Part shown: positions 1-9,067 of the stretch, piece after piece | Layout: every line of letters begins with the position of its first letter | Position numbering within the stretch: position 1 is the stretch's first letter | Assembly: GCA_035041965.1 (NCBI GenBank) | Contig: JAPYMA010000103.1 | Coordinates: 1-64,000 of the forward strand | Origin: Anisakis pegreffii | Taxonomy: Eukaryota; Nematoda; Chromadorea; Rhabditida; Anisakidae | Length of the DNA: 64,000 bases | Direction of reading: 5' to 3' | Notes under the pieces: model-generated | The model's database searches: none | Told to the model about the DNA's origin: nothing | The model's input: only the letters and a program-made list of their open reading frames with translations | Position numbers and translations under genes: made by a program

Positions 1-91
1 TCTGAATTCGTTGCATTTATTGAATATTTTGTCGCTGCAAGGCGATTTTACGTTTATTATCGAGTCGTTTTCGGTGTTTTCTGTTGAAAAG
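1..91 (+). CDS. Possible partial exon cut by the window edge
   Basis: From the first base, two plus-strand frames stay open to about 85-90. The third frame (starting at base 3) reads as a hydrophobic and acidic protein-like stretch and could end at a GT donor at 90-91. It might be an upstream exon of the chain at 1687-2813, but 1.6 kb of repeats lies between and the phase does not settle it. It could equally be chance. No family is recognised. Confidence 0.15.
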
Positions 92-299
92 TAATCGAAA
101 ACCTCGGCAACAGTCTTCAAAATATCAATGCGCCGTTGATGTTTATGTCATTTCATATTCATTTCATCAGATGCAAATTTGATAATTCGCGTTTCGTTTG
201 CGCGCTTAATGCTATGCTTTTCGATGCTTTTTCCTCCTCAATATGTCGTCATTTCACGCGTATTTCAATCGTTTTGAAATGATTCTTCTCTTATCGATT
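92..299. other. Non-coding stretch, nothing recognised
   Basis: AT-rich single-copy-looking sequence between the possible edge exon and the A-rich array. I see no ORF, RNA gene or repeat in it. Confidence 0.4.
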
Positions 300-720
300 T
301 CGCATTTTTCGTTGATGTAGAATATATCCAAAAAATTCTTAAAATTACTCAAAAAATTTCCAAAATTTTGAAAAAAAGACCAAAAAAATTCTCAAAATTT
401 TTTGAAAAACTCCCAAAAAAATTTCAAAATTTGCAAAAGAAATATGCCGAAAAAATTTTTTAATTTTGAGAAAATGCCCAAAAAAATTCTCAAAATTTCA
501 GAAAATACCCAAAAATTTCTGAACATTTTGCAAAAATACCGAAAAAAATTCGTACAACTTCAGAAAATTGGCATAAAAATTTGCAAAATTCTAAAATTCA
601 AAAAAAATTCCCAAAACACTAAAAACCATCAAAAAAAGATAAAAATATAAAAATACACAAAATGTACTCAAAAAAATCCAAAAAACCAGCAATAAAATCC
701 CAAAGATTCACACCAAAAAA
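300..720. repeat. A-rich degenerate tandem array
   Basis: About 400 bp in which one strand is almost free of G. Short degenerate units alternate runs of A with TTTC/CAAAATTT-like motifs, as in repeated AAAATTCTCAAAATTT-type words. The 82-residue lysine-rich frame through it is only a product of this composition. It looks like a decayed microsatellite or satellite, not a gene. Confidence 0.7.
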
Positions 721-943
721 TTTCTATGTGAACGGGCCGAGGATATGGCAATTAGAAAAACTCTGCTGTATCCTTAAATAAACCACGCTGTTTTCTGTCA
801 CCTCGCAAAAATTTAAAGTTATTCGGTGCAATCTGAGTCATAATCGATAACATTGATTGAGCGTTAATTAAGCATTATATCCGTAAGGTGAACATTGTTT
901 GGATGGAAATTTTTGAATAGTATTGGAAAAATTGCTTAAGAAA

Positions 944-1158
944 TAGTGATGGCATCCAAGTTTAGTTCGGTCGGAATTCGACCGGATTGACTTTCAACAT
1001 TCCGATATTTGGGATTCCGATCGACTTCACATTTTGAGATTCCGACATTCGGAATTCCGACGGAATCTCAAAACTATTCGGTCGGAATCCAAATATCGGA
1101 ATGTCAACCGAAACTTATAGATCCTTTCCGACCGAACGTCCGTTGGATGCCATCACTA
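944..1158. mobile_element. TA-flanked MITE with nested inverted repeats
   Basis: A 215-bp palindromic element. The outer 16 bases at 944-959 (TAGTGATGGCATCCAA) are the exact reverse complement of 1143-1158, so the element can be read as 14-bp terminal inverted repeats inside a TA target duplication, as in Tc1/mariner-type MITEs. A second exact pair (GTTCGGTCGGAA at 965-976 and 1126-1137) and a third near-exact 22-23-bp pair (998-1020 and 1082-1103) are nested inside, so nearly the whole element folds into one hairpin. No coding capacity. Superfamily is inferred from the TA ends only. Confidence 0.8.
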
Positions 1159-1240
1159 TTATGGGATAGCTGAAATTTTGAATCAGTTAATGTAATCAAT
1201 CGTGAGACTTAATTAAGTTCATATTTTTTAAGTTTCTAGA

Positions 1241-1620
1241 GGCGGTGGCGGGGTTGGGATGGGTGGGCCACCGCCGGATAAGTTCATTCCTCAATCCTCT
1301 GGAGTGTTCTCTGAGAGGATTGAGGAATGAACTGGTTTAGGGTTCGGGGTTAGGGGGAGGGGTGGGGGTTGGGGAGGGGGTGGGGAGGGGGGTGGGGAGG
1401 GGGGTGGGGAGGGGGTGGGGAGGGGGGTGGGGAGGGGGTGGGGAGGGGGGGTGGGGAGGGGGTGGGGAGGGGGGAGGGGGTTGGGGGGTGTTGTTTTTTA
1501 TTGTTTCATTTATTTATTTCATCCAACGGCGAGATGATCTCCCCGTTGGACGAGATCCGATGGCGTGGTGAGTCATCGGATCTCACCGTTGTTCACTTTT
1601 GCGTCCATTCGTGGACGCAT
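1241..1620. other. Cluster of strong hairpins around a G-rich array
   Basis: Five inverted repeats occur within 380 bp: 8-bp arms at 1241-1248/1268-1275; perfect 20-bp arms at 1281-1300/1314-1333; 14-bp arms with one mismatch and a one-base loop at 1522-1535/1537-1550; perfect 11-bp arms at 1552-1562/1574-1584; and 8-bp arms at 1600-1607/1612-1619. The G-rich minisatellite lies between the second and third. No ORF on either strand looks real. The function is unknown; see findings. Confidence 0.7.
1334..1490 (+). repeat. G-rich minisatellite, G-quadruplex-prone
   Basis: About 155 bp of almost pure G with single T or A interruptions, built on a 10-12-bp unit of the form GTGGGGAGGGGG. It is preceded by a telomere-like GGTTTAGGGTTCGGGGTTAGGG stretch split over 1334-1356. 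Dozens of G-tracts of 4-6 lie on the plus strand, so many quadruplexes are possible. The glycine/tryptophan-rich frames through it are compositional. Nematode telomeres are normally TTAGGC repeats, so the TTAGGG-like lead-in is not read as telomeric. Confidence 0.85.
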
Positions 1621-1686
1621 GCGTTCAATATCGTCCTGTCTCATTGTCCGATTTTTCTTTTCAAAGTCTAATCCATTTGATTTCAG

Positions 1687-2813
1687 ATCGCGTGGATCGG
1701 GAACGTGGATCGCTGAAGAACGAGCGGCTCTGGATTTGTGAAATTCGATTGATCATCGAACCAGTTTGACAGGTCATTATTCTCTTCCATGACTTTATTC
1801 ATTCTTTCACTCATTTACTTTTCCTCGTTCTCATTTACTCCAAATCGTTCCAATAATCGCTCACCTTCTCAACTGGATCGTTATTTTTTCATTTATGCGA
1901 AAATGCTGATTTCCATAGTTAGGTTGCAGGGCGAGAGGTTGGGAAGAAAAGTATTATCAAAGATGAATTGATCGCAATGTTCAATTTATCATCGCTACTT
2001 ACAGTCAGAACAACAACGAGAGGTTCAGTAGTTATTCATTCAATTTTTCGTTCATAAATGATCAGATTTCACCCATCAGTTTTATCTATCAATTTTAAAA
2101 ATTCCCTGAACCTTTTCTAGATTAATTGAATGTTCACGATTCTCTCAGTATCACGCGCATATGAATGGTCTTACAATTAGATTGGAAGTGAATAGTGTCG
2201 AAATTATAAGGCATTCATCCTTCATTTTTCTTTAGCACGGCTTCTATTTCATTTTCAGAGTAAGCGTTGACTCTTTCAATAGATTGAATTCTTGTCAATC
2301 AATTCAGTTAACGCGTCGGGCTCTATGGATTGTGAAAGCGGAACTCTCATCGGATATTATTACGCGAGAAGGATCTTAGACGGTACACCCTTCTTGACTC
2401 GATTGGATTTTTGATTATTTGTTTCAGTTTATGAATTTATCTTCGTTTGAAATAGCTCTTCTCATGTTTAACATGCTAGAGCGATTCTTTTAAGAGCCCT
2501 TAACTGAATGCGCTTCAAAGCCAACTAAAGTGACGAAGGAATTGGACGTGCTTCGAAGGCCAAGTGGTGCTGAATACTTAAGTGGAAAGATATCGAAGAA
2601 ATGGAGGTTAGACATTTAAGCGATCAATTCCAAACTATAGATTGACAGCTTCGTTGTTGAGTCGTGCAATCGGAAATTCGAAAGAAGGTTCACTACCACG
2701 TAAACGTATTGGATAGGATTATATGATTCAGCTGAACGACAGTTCGGTAAAGTTTGTTTAAGTGAACTGGCTAATGCTATAGGGCGTTGTGAACGATACG
2801 GACACGAAAGATG
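1687..2813 (+). CDS. Six-exon fragment of an unidentified gene
   Basis: Six short exons chain with agreeing phases: 1687-1737, 1930-2022, 2308-2382, 2495-2581, 2649-2687 and 2732-2813. Each starts after AG (mostly TTTCAG/TTGCAG-like), and each of the first five ends before GT in phase 1, giving about 142 codons without a stop. Introns are 44-285 nt. Readable pieces include NERLWIWREVGKKS, CESGTLIGYYYARRILD and FGKVCLSELANAIGRCERYG; the product is soluble, charged and helix-rich. I do not recognise the family. The start lies upstream or is missing. After 2813 the next exon was not found, and a tRNA-derived repeat array begins within 150 bp, so the gene may be interrupted or have a long intron there. 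The fourth exon could instead end at 2606. Confidence 0.5.
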
Positions 2814-2954
2814 GTGAGGTGCCAGCAACAAAAAAGCGAAGAAGATAACTCAAATGCGAGTTGAACGTGCCGTGCCGATTGGTACTGAAGGTGAAAAGGG
2901 AAGCAAGGCAAAAAGGTTCGGATCCTAACTTTGAAATTTCTTGTTTTTAATTCG

Positions 2955-3530
2955 TGAATTTTACTTGAGGTCTAGTTTTAAGTTTATCGAGTTTTATAGT
3001 CTACACTGAGAAGTCAATTGCCACCCCAGCTGTTTAGGAAATTGAAAAAAGGGGAAGAGGAAAAGGCTAGAGATTTTTTCCAAATTCAATTTTGTCTATT
3101 AGATAGTAATTGTTGGTTGCAGGTGCGTCATAGCATACTGGTAGTGATGTCTGATTTCGTATGGCAACGCGTGGTTCAGATCCCGGTCATGAAATTTTTG
3201 GAGTTTTGCCTCTGAATTATATTTCAGGTTTAGTTTTGGGTTCTTTACGTCCTAAGATGTACATTGATCTGAAATTGCAGCAGTTTTGGAAATAAGGATG
3301 AGGGAAAAGGTTGATGATTTTTTTCGAATCCATTTTTGTCTACTTCGTAGAAGTAGTTGATGGCAGGTGCATCGTAGTATAGTGGTAGTGCTGTCTGTTT
3401 ACGCGAGGCAGACAGAGGTTCGGGCCCTGGTTTTGAATCTTTTGGCATTTTGGTTCTGAATTATGTTTCAGGTCAACTTTGAGTTTTTGAAGTTTTATAG
3501 TATACGCTGAGAGATAGAAATCTGCCGTTC
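2955..3530 (+). repeat. Tandem tRNA-derived (SINE-like) units
   Basis: Two full units about 244 bp long plus partial flanks, aligned by TGAATTWTRTTTCAGGT-like starts at 2955, 3213 and 3457. Each unit carries a tRNA-like region with RNA polymerase III boxes. Copy 1 has an A box TAGCATACTGGTAG at 3131-3144 and a B box GGTTCAGATCC at 3173-3183; copy 2 has an A box at 3375-3388 and a B box-like GGTTCGGGCCC at 3417-3427. Copy 2 has a Val-like anticodon loop (TTTACGC) with a 4-base insertion before the 3' stem. The acceptor ends do not pair, so these are tRNA-derived repeats and not working tRNA genes. Confidence 0.6.
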
Positions 3531-4599
3531 TCCTGAATCTGTCAAATGTTACAAAAAGGGATAGGAGGTAGTGGGAATCTTGTGTTATTTCAGAAAATAT
3601 CTTCTTGAAACTGTTGAGTGTATTTTTAGGGATGATCGATATCAGTTAGGAGTAGCGTAACGGAGCTGTGATGTGGGCATTATGATTGCAATTTTATTTG
3701 TTCGATTGGACAGTAGTCGGCGCAACTCAAAATTGTAGTCACTAATTGTGTTGTTCATTTGGCGTTTTATTATTATTATTGTGACGAATAAAATTTTAAG
3801 TGAATGATTGCTTAAAGCAAACTGATAACGCGACAATTTTGATCAATTGTGCACAGTTTGTCGGCATTATAGAACAGCTCAAGTAGTTTGTAATATCATC
3901 ATAAAATCAGTCATTTCATTTGAACTAAGCAAAATCCGTCAACAATATAAATAATGCACTGAATGCCGAGAATTTTCTAAATTATGCTCGTTCCAAAGAA
4001 ATGGGAATGACGATAAAGTAAAGCAGCACAGACTTCGACATATGATGTACCTCAACAAATACAAGTCAATCTCTCGAATTACTTACTTTTCATCATTACG
4101 ATATTTTCATCATTCGATTGAATCAACTTGTGAAAAACCAATGAATTAAAAACAAATGAAGATTTCACGAAAATACTGTTAGTATTATAAAACATTGTGG
4201 AAACGTAAATAAATATCACAGAGAATAGAATAGAAACTAATGGAGGATAATGACAACTTCGTTATGGATGTAAATCAAACCAGTTAAGTTTTAGTTTATT
4301 GAAATTGATTGAAAGGAAGATCGGAAGTCTTCTATAATATATTTATGAATATATAAATGATTACAATATTCTTTCAATTTCATAATTACAAATACGATTA
4401 TATTCATTGTCAATGAAACAGACAAAATAAAACATTTTGATAATATCACAGTAAATACAAACAAATATCATAATGTACACAGCAAAAACTAATGGAAATT
4501 CTACTACGAATGTCCATAAGAACAATTATAGCTCTCATCTGTCAATTGTGCAGACCAAAGCTCAACCTCAAGCCAATTTGGAGCAACTATGAACATTCA
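3531..4599. other. Gene-free stretch
   Basis: AT-rich DNA with a short TTA microsatellite near 3768-3780. All frames are short and none is flanked by convincing splice sites. I see no RNA gene. Confidence 0.4.
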
Positions 4600-6196
4600 C
4601 ATTCCCGTTTGATCACTACAGATCAATAGAGGCTATACATAACTATAGAAATTTGAGTTTGATGATGTATTCAAGCTCACCGTCTTCTCAGCTTTGCCCG
4701 GAAGCGTATCAATATTTATTCACCGTTCGATTGAGCGGAATCTCTTCTTTCTAACGTTGAAATGCCGGCTTAAAAATTTCCACCTTGCGAAGAGATATAT
4801 TAATTTTTGTGATGCTATTCGGTTAAAGACATTCAAGCCTATCGTACCCTCAGCCTTGACCAGTAACATACCCATATCATCACACCAATCGATCAGGCAG
4901 TATCTCTGGATAAAGAAAATCATATATTCTGTCGAACGATTCTGCTTTGCTGAGGAGATCCAGCTATTTTTCAAACCCATCTCAACTAGCTCTGAGTTGC
5001 TCATTCACATTCCCGTTTGATCACTACAGATCAATAGAGGCTATACATAACAACAGAAATTTGAGTTTGATGTGTTCGAGCTCACCGTCTTCTCAGCTTT
5101 GCCCGGAAACATATCAATATTTATATATGATTCGATTGATCAGAATCTGTTCTCTCTAATGGTTAAATGCTGGCTTGAAAATTTTCTCTTTGGGAGGAGA
5201 TATATTAATTTTTGTGATCCTAAGTAATAGAAATTTGAGTTTGATGATGTAATCAAGCTCACCGTCTTCTCAGCTTTGCCCGGAAACATATCATCATTTA
5301 TACATTGGTCGATCGGGCAGAATCTCTTCATTCCAACAATGAAATGCCGGCTTGAAAATTTCCACTTTGCGAGGAGACATATTAATTTTTGTGATCCTAA
5401 ATGATAGAAATTTGACTTTGATGATGTATTCAAGCTCATCGTCTTCTCAGCTTTGCCCGGAGACATATCATCATTTATACTACTTTCGATCGAGCAGAAT
5501 CTCTTCTTTGTACTGAAGAAACGCCGGCTTAAAATTTCCACTTTCCGAGGAGATATATTAATTTTTGTGATCCTAAATAATAGAAATTTGAGTTTGATGG
5601 TGTATTCAAGCTCATCGTCTTCTCAGCTTTGCCCGGAAACATATCATCATTTATACTACTTTCGATCGAGCAGAATCTCTTCTTTGTAATATTGAAATAC
5701 CGGCTTGTAAATTTCCACTTGCGAGGAGATATATTAATTTTTGTGATGCTATTCGGTTAAAGACATTCAAGCCTGCCGTACCCTTTGCTTTGACCAGTAA
5801 CATATCAATTTCTTCACACCAATCGATCAAGCAGAATCTCTGGATAAAGAAAATCATATATATTGTCGAGCGATTTTGCTTAGTTGAGGAGATCTAGCTA
5901 TTTTTTAAAGCTATCTTATCTAGCGCTGAGTCGCTCATTCACTTTCCAGTATGATCACCATAGATCAATGGAGGCTGTACATAACTATAGAAATTTGAGT
6001 TTAATATATTCAAGCTCACCGTCTTCTCAGCTTTGCCCGGAAACATATCAATATGTATACATTGTTCGATCGAGCAGGATCTCTCCTTTCTAATAATGAA
6101 ATACCGACTTGAAAATTTCCACTTGCGAGGAGGTATATTAATTTTTGTGATGCTATTCGGTTAAAGACATTCAAGCCTACCGTACCCTCAGCATGT
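4600..6196. repeat. 176-bp tandem repeat with alternating long units
   Basis: The marker AGAAATTTGAGTTTGATG recurs at about 4648, 5055, 5229, 5406 (one mismatch), 5582 and 5989. Spacings are 407, 174, 177, 176 and 407, so the order is long-short-short-short-long-partial. Every unit shares TCTTCTCAGCTTTGCCCGGA and a CGATCGAGCAGAATCTCT-like word. The long units carry an extra 231 bp that is itself a diverged copy of the monomer. Minus-strand frames (for example 5140-5541) stay open across units mainly because 174 and 177 are multiples of three. No start, splice signals or known domain support a gene. Confidence 0.75.
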
Positions 6197-6546
6197 GAAT
6201 TTTTTGCATCATTCGATCCAGCTGGATCTGCCTATACGGAAGAAGTATATTTTGTTGGGTTATTTTACTTTCCTGTGGTGGTGTAGCCATTTTCTAGAGA
6301 TATATCCCATTTCAATAGCGCAATCGCGCTTGCTACTTCTATCATGAACGTGTTGATTGCTCTGTAGTGATCAATTTGTGTGATTGAGGGCGAGCGACTG
6401 CGCTATTGGATTGGGATATATCTCCTAAAAATGGCTACACCACCTCAGGAAGGGGAGATCACTCGGCAAAATATGCTTTTCTGAATGAGGAGATGCAAGA
6501 TTGGTGCAAAAAAATTCATGTTACTGAGCTGACGGTAGGCTTGAAG
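6169..6546. mobile_element. Fold-back element made of the same repeat family
   Basis: Arms at 6169-6322 and 6399-6546 are inverted copies, about 150 bp long. Identity is high near the centre (GGTGGTGTAGCCAT and GAGATATATCCCA are exact in both) and lower outward, around a 76-nt loop at 6323-6398. The outer left arm overlaps the last unit of the tandem array, and the arm sequence aligns with the extra half of the long array units. No coding capacity. Confidence 0.7.
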
Positions 6547-6555
6547 GTGGCACCC

Positions 6556-6840
6556 GAGATACTATTAATAAAATGCCTATATCTCCTGAAGTAAGCCAAA
6601 TTGCTCAGTAAAATTCTTAATATTCTGAATCTAGAGGTTCTGCTGGATCGAACGGTGAAAAGAAATTCGCATGTTTCCGGGCAATCCCGAGAAGGCGGTT
6701 AGCTCGAGGATCGCAATCCGCCTATTGCTTGTATGAACGTATTGATTGCTCTATAGAGATCAATTTGAATGAGCGCGGCTGCGGCCGATTGATTGATTCA
6801 ATTGATCACCGCAGATCACCCTTCTCATAGCGTTCATTCT
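6556..6840 (-). repeat. Inverted monomer copy right of the fold-back
   Basis: Read on the minus strand, 6556-6745 matches the array monomer: it contains a TTGCCCGGAAACATG word, a CACCGTTCGAT word and an AGGAGATATA word in the array's order. Positions 6733-6775 repeat the loop sequence of the fold-back (GAACGTATTGATTGCTCT). The whole 4.6-6.84-kb block is therefore one repeat family in direct and inverted orientation. Confidence 0.6.
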
Positions 6841-8696
6841 TTTTTTTCATTCATCACTCATTTATTTCTGTTGTGTATGTTTCGCACGGTGAATTGGTGC
6901 TGTGTATGTGTACGTTTTGCGTGATATTACTTGTCGTTAAATTCGCTATTGCGCCATCTATGTTTTGGGCCCGTATCGGTCTAACTTTTTAGGTTTATTG
7001 GTATCATACTGTTTGGTGGGATTATTGCATAAACTGAGGGGAGGTATAAGGAGGGGATAAGTTTCACTGAAGGGGTCTCAGGGAAGATTATCTGGACCCG
7101 GTCTTTGAATTCTGTTTTAATGATGATGTAAGCTGATATTTGACATGCTGAAATCATATCTTATTAATTCATCATCATCGCTATATTAGGTATAGAACGT
7201 TGATAACGTGTGAGAATAATCTATTATTAGGAAATGTGTCTTGAATTAGAATTGTATTAAACTGCATTTCGTGCAAACTGCGAATTAGTTACTTAATATT
7301 GTTCAGTTATGGAGACGGGTAGGAGACCAAACTGGTGTAGTTTCAGCGGTCTAGCTACTGGTGAGGAATTGAATCATTTTTTGTGGTGATTAAATTTGTT
7401 ATTTGTTGGCTCGAAATGACTATGTTATCAATTAATCTTGCAAATTTTTACCCAATTTAATATGATTCTACCGAATATTCAGTGGTATGGTGAAACCAAT
7501 ACATCCATCACTGAGTGTTCAATCTTGACTAGAACTGAATATTCAATCGCAGTTGTGTTGCTGTAGCATATCAAATGGCTGCGCGATAGTAATGTTAGTA
7601 TATTTGGCAATATAACAATGTGGTATACGGTCGAAATGATACGTCTTGTGAACATTATACGGTTGTTCAATTTCAGGTAAAATGTGTTTGCTGGCGCGGT
7701 TATAGACGAGCATCAACTGGATATGGGGATCGATGGCGATGGCCGAGCGGCATTACATGATCGTGATGATAACAGCAGCAACATTTATGATCAGTTAGCT
7801 ACAGCTATCGCAATATTACCAGCAATAACAACTATATGGCCAACATATACGAGCAGTGCGAAGCGACAACTAACAAATCCGATGCACGAAGAAGCGTCAG
7901 ATTAGGAATTTGAAATTTATTTTTGTAGTTCTTCTCCTTTCCATTAGGATTCGAATGAGCAACAAGTGGTAGAATCATATTGTTCATTATTTACATTTCA
8001 CTCTGTGCTTACAATTAGGGACTGGAAAATGAAGTTTCTGTGCGTATTTTTCGCATTGTAGATTATTTGATTTGTAAGCATATTATCATGTTCACTGTTA
8101 CAGATTTTTTCATTGTCATTATTTATTTATTTTGTATATTGATTATTGTTGTCAGTATTGTTTGTAATTTTATAATTGACCCAACGATTTCTCCAATCCA
8201 GGCACCCCTTTATTCCCTATAATATGGGCTCTGTTAGATGGATGTATTTTGGATGTCATAGATATGAGACTGCACATGGGCTCAGCCAAAGACTTTACAT
8301 GACATGGCTGGAACTTGAACATGTATTAACTTGACTTCAACTTGAGTTTGAGATGAACTGATTAGACTCTGACCTTATTTGATCAAACTTTGACATATGT
8401 ATAACATGACTTTGACTTATGTTTAAGATTATCATTTAGTTGAGGGAACAGTTGCAACCAGTGTTGATAATAATTGTACTGGCATATGTAAAGAATAAAT
8501 CCCATTCATCTAAACTGAGCTTCATAAATGTAGGGTATGAGTCACCTTATGAAGCTAGCGGTAGGTCTGGAAAGTTCGCCTGGACCACTCACCTGTAGAG
8601 TCGAGTTGCTGAGCTGAGCAGTGACTCGAAAAACGTTTTCCTGGTAATGCTATTTAATAACAGCTGGAATAAAGCTGATGTGGTATTATTGGTATG
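6841..8696. other. Gene-poor stretch with weak ORFs
   Basis: Two weak coding hints lie on the plus strand. An ATG at 7309, two bases after a TTCAG, is open to a GT donor at 7361 (17 codons). A frame at 7684-7905 follows a TTTCAG acceptor and ends in an acidic tail. Their phases do not join and I recognise no family. From 8330 to 8440 there are repeated CTTTGAC/CTTGAC words. Nothing else is seen. Confidence 0.35.
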
Positions 8697-9067
8697 GTCA
8701 ATGGTCATTCTTATAAGCATATTTTGGTTGCGTGGGTGATCCCAACCCGTCGAGCTGCCAACAAGAGGGGCTAGGCTTAGGAAATGCGACAGGCGTTCCC
8801 CGCCTACCGGCAGTTTCTGCGAATCGGGGAGAAATAAACTAAAATATGTTAACAATACTTACCCGGGTATTGTTAGCATTCAATCTCAGCAATATTATAC
8901 GGGCGTTCCCGGCCCGGGAAAGGCGCCAATTTGACCGGGGATAGGGACTGCGCGTAAGTTGGCCTGAGTAGTGCCTTCGGGCATTTGCTCGGGTAACGAG
9001 GGTTCCCGGACTCACCGTGCGCACTTTCCCTTAACAGGGGGGAATTATGATCGGGTTGACCATTGAC
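8697..9067. mobile_element. GC-rich palindromic island, possible MITE
   Basis: A 371-bp block far richer in GC than its surroundings, bounded by exact 11-bp inverted repeats (GTCAATGGTCA at 8697-8707 and its complement at 9057-9067). It contains internal palindromes, including TAACAATAC...GTATTGTTA around TACCCGGGTA (8849-8874) and TTCCCGGCCCGGGAA (8905-8919). On the minus strand a 46-nt intron-like segment (GTAAGTATTG ... GATTCGCAG, ending near 8819) joins two open blocks, and a second good donor (CAG|GTGAGT) lies near 8592. It could be a mobile element, an exonised one or a spliced non-coding gene. No protein family is recognised. Confidence 0.4.

Noticed and set aside
402..650. 82-codon lysine-rich ORF
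   Set aside because: Purely a product of the A-rich tandem array.
1334..1356. Interstitial telomere
   Set aside because: Only two degenerate TTAGGG-like words, not the nematode TTAGGC type, grading straight into the G-rich minisatellite.
3366..3435. Functional tRNA-Val gene
   Set aside because: The acceptor ends do not pair and the anticodon arm has an insertion; treated as tRNA-derived repeat.
5140..5541. 133-codon repetitive minus-strand frame, and similar frames at 4720-5004 and 5651-5857, as a repetitive protein gene
   Set aside because: The frames follow the tandem repeat because unit lengths of 174 and 177 are multiples of three; the 176-bp unit breaks the frame, and there are no starts, splice sites or domains.
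4648..6196. CRISPR-like array
   Set aside because: The repeats are long, contiguous and diverged with no unique spacers, and the DNA is animal nuclear.
8855..9035. U1 snRNA-like words (ATACTTACCCGG, GGGACTGCG, GCGCACTTTCCC)
   Set aside because: Order and spacing do not match U1, no Sm site is seen, and the ATACTTACC is the reverse of a splice donor inside a palindrome.
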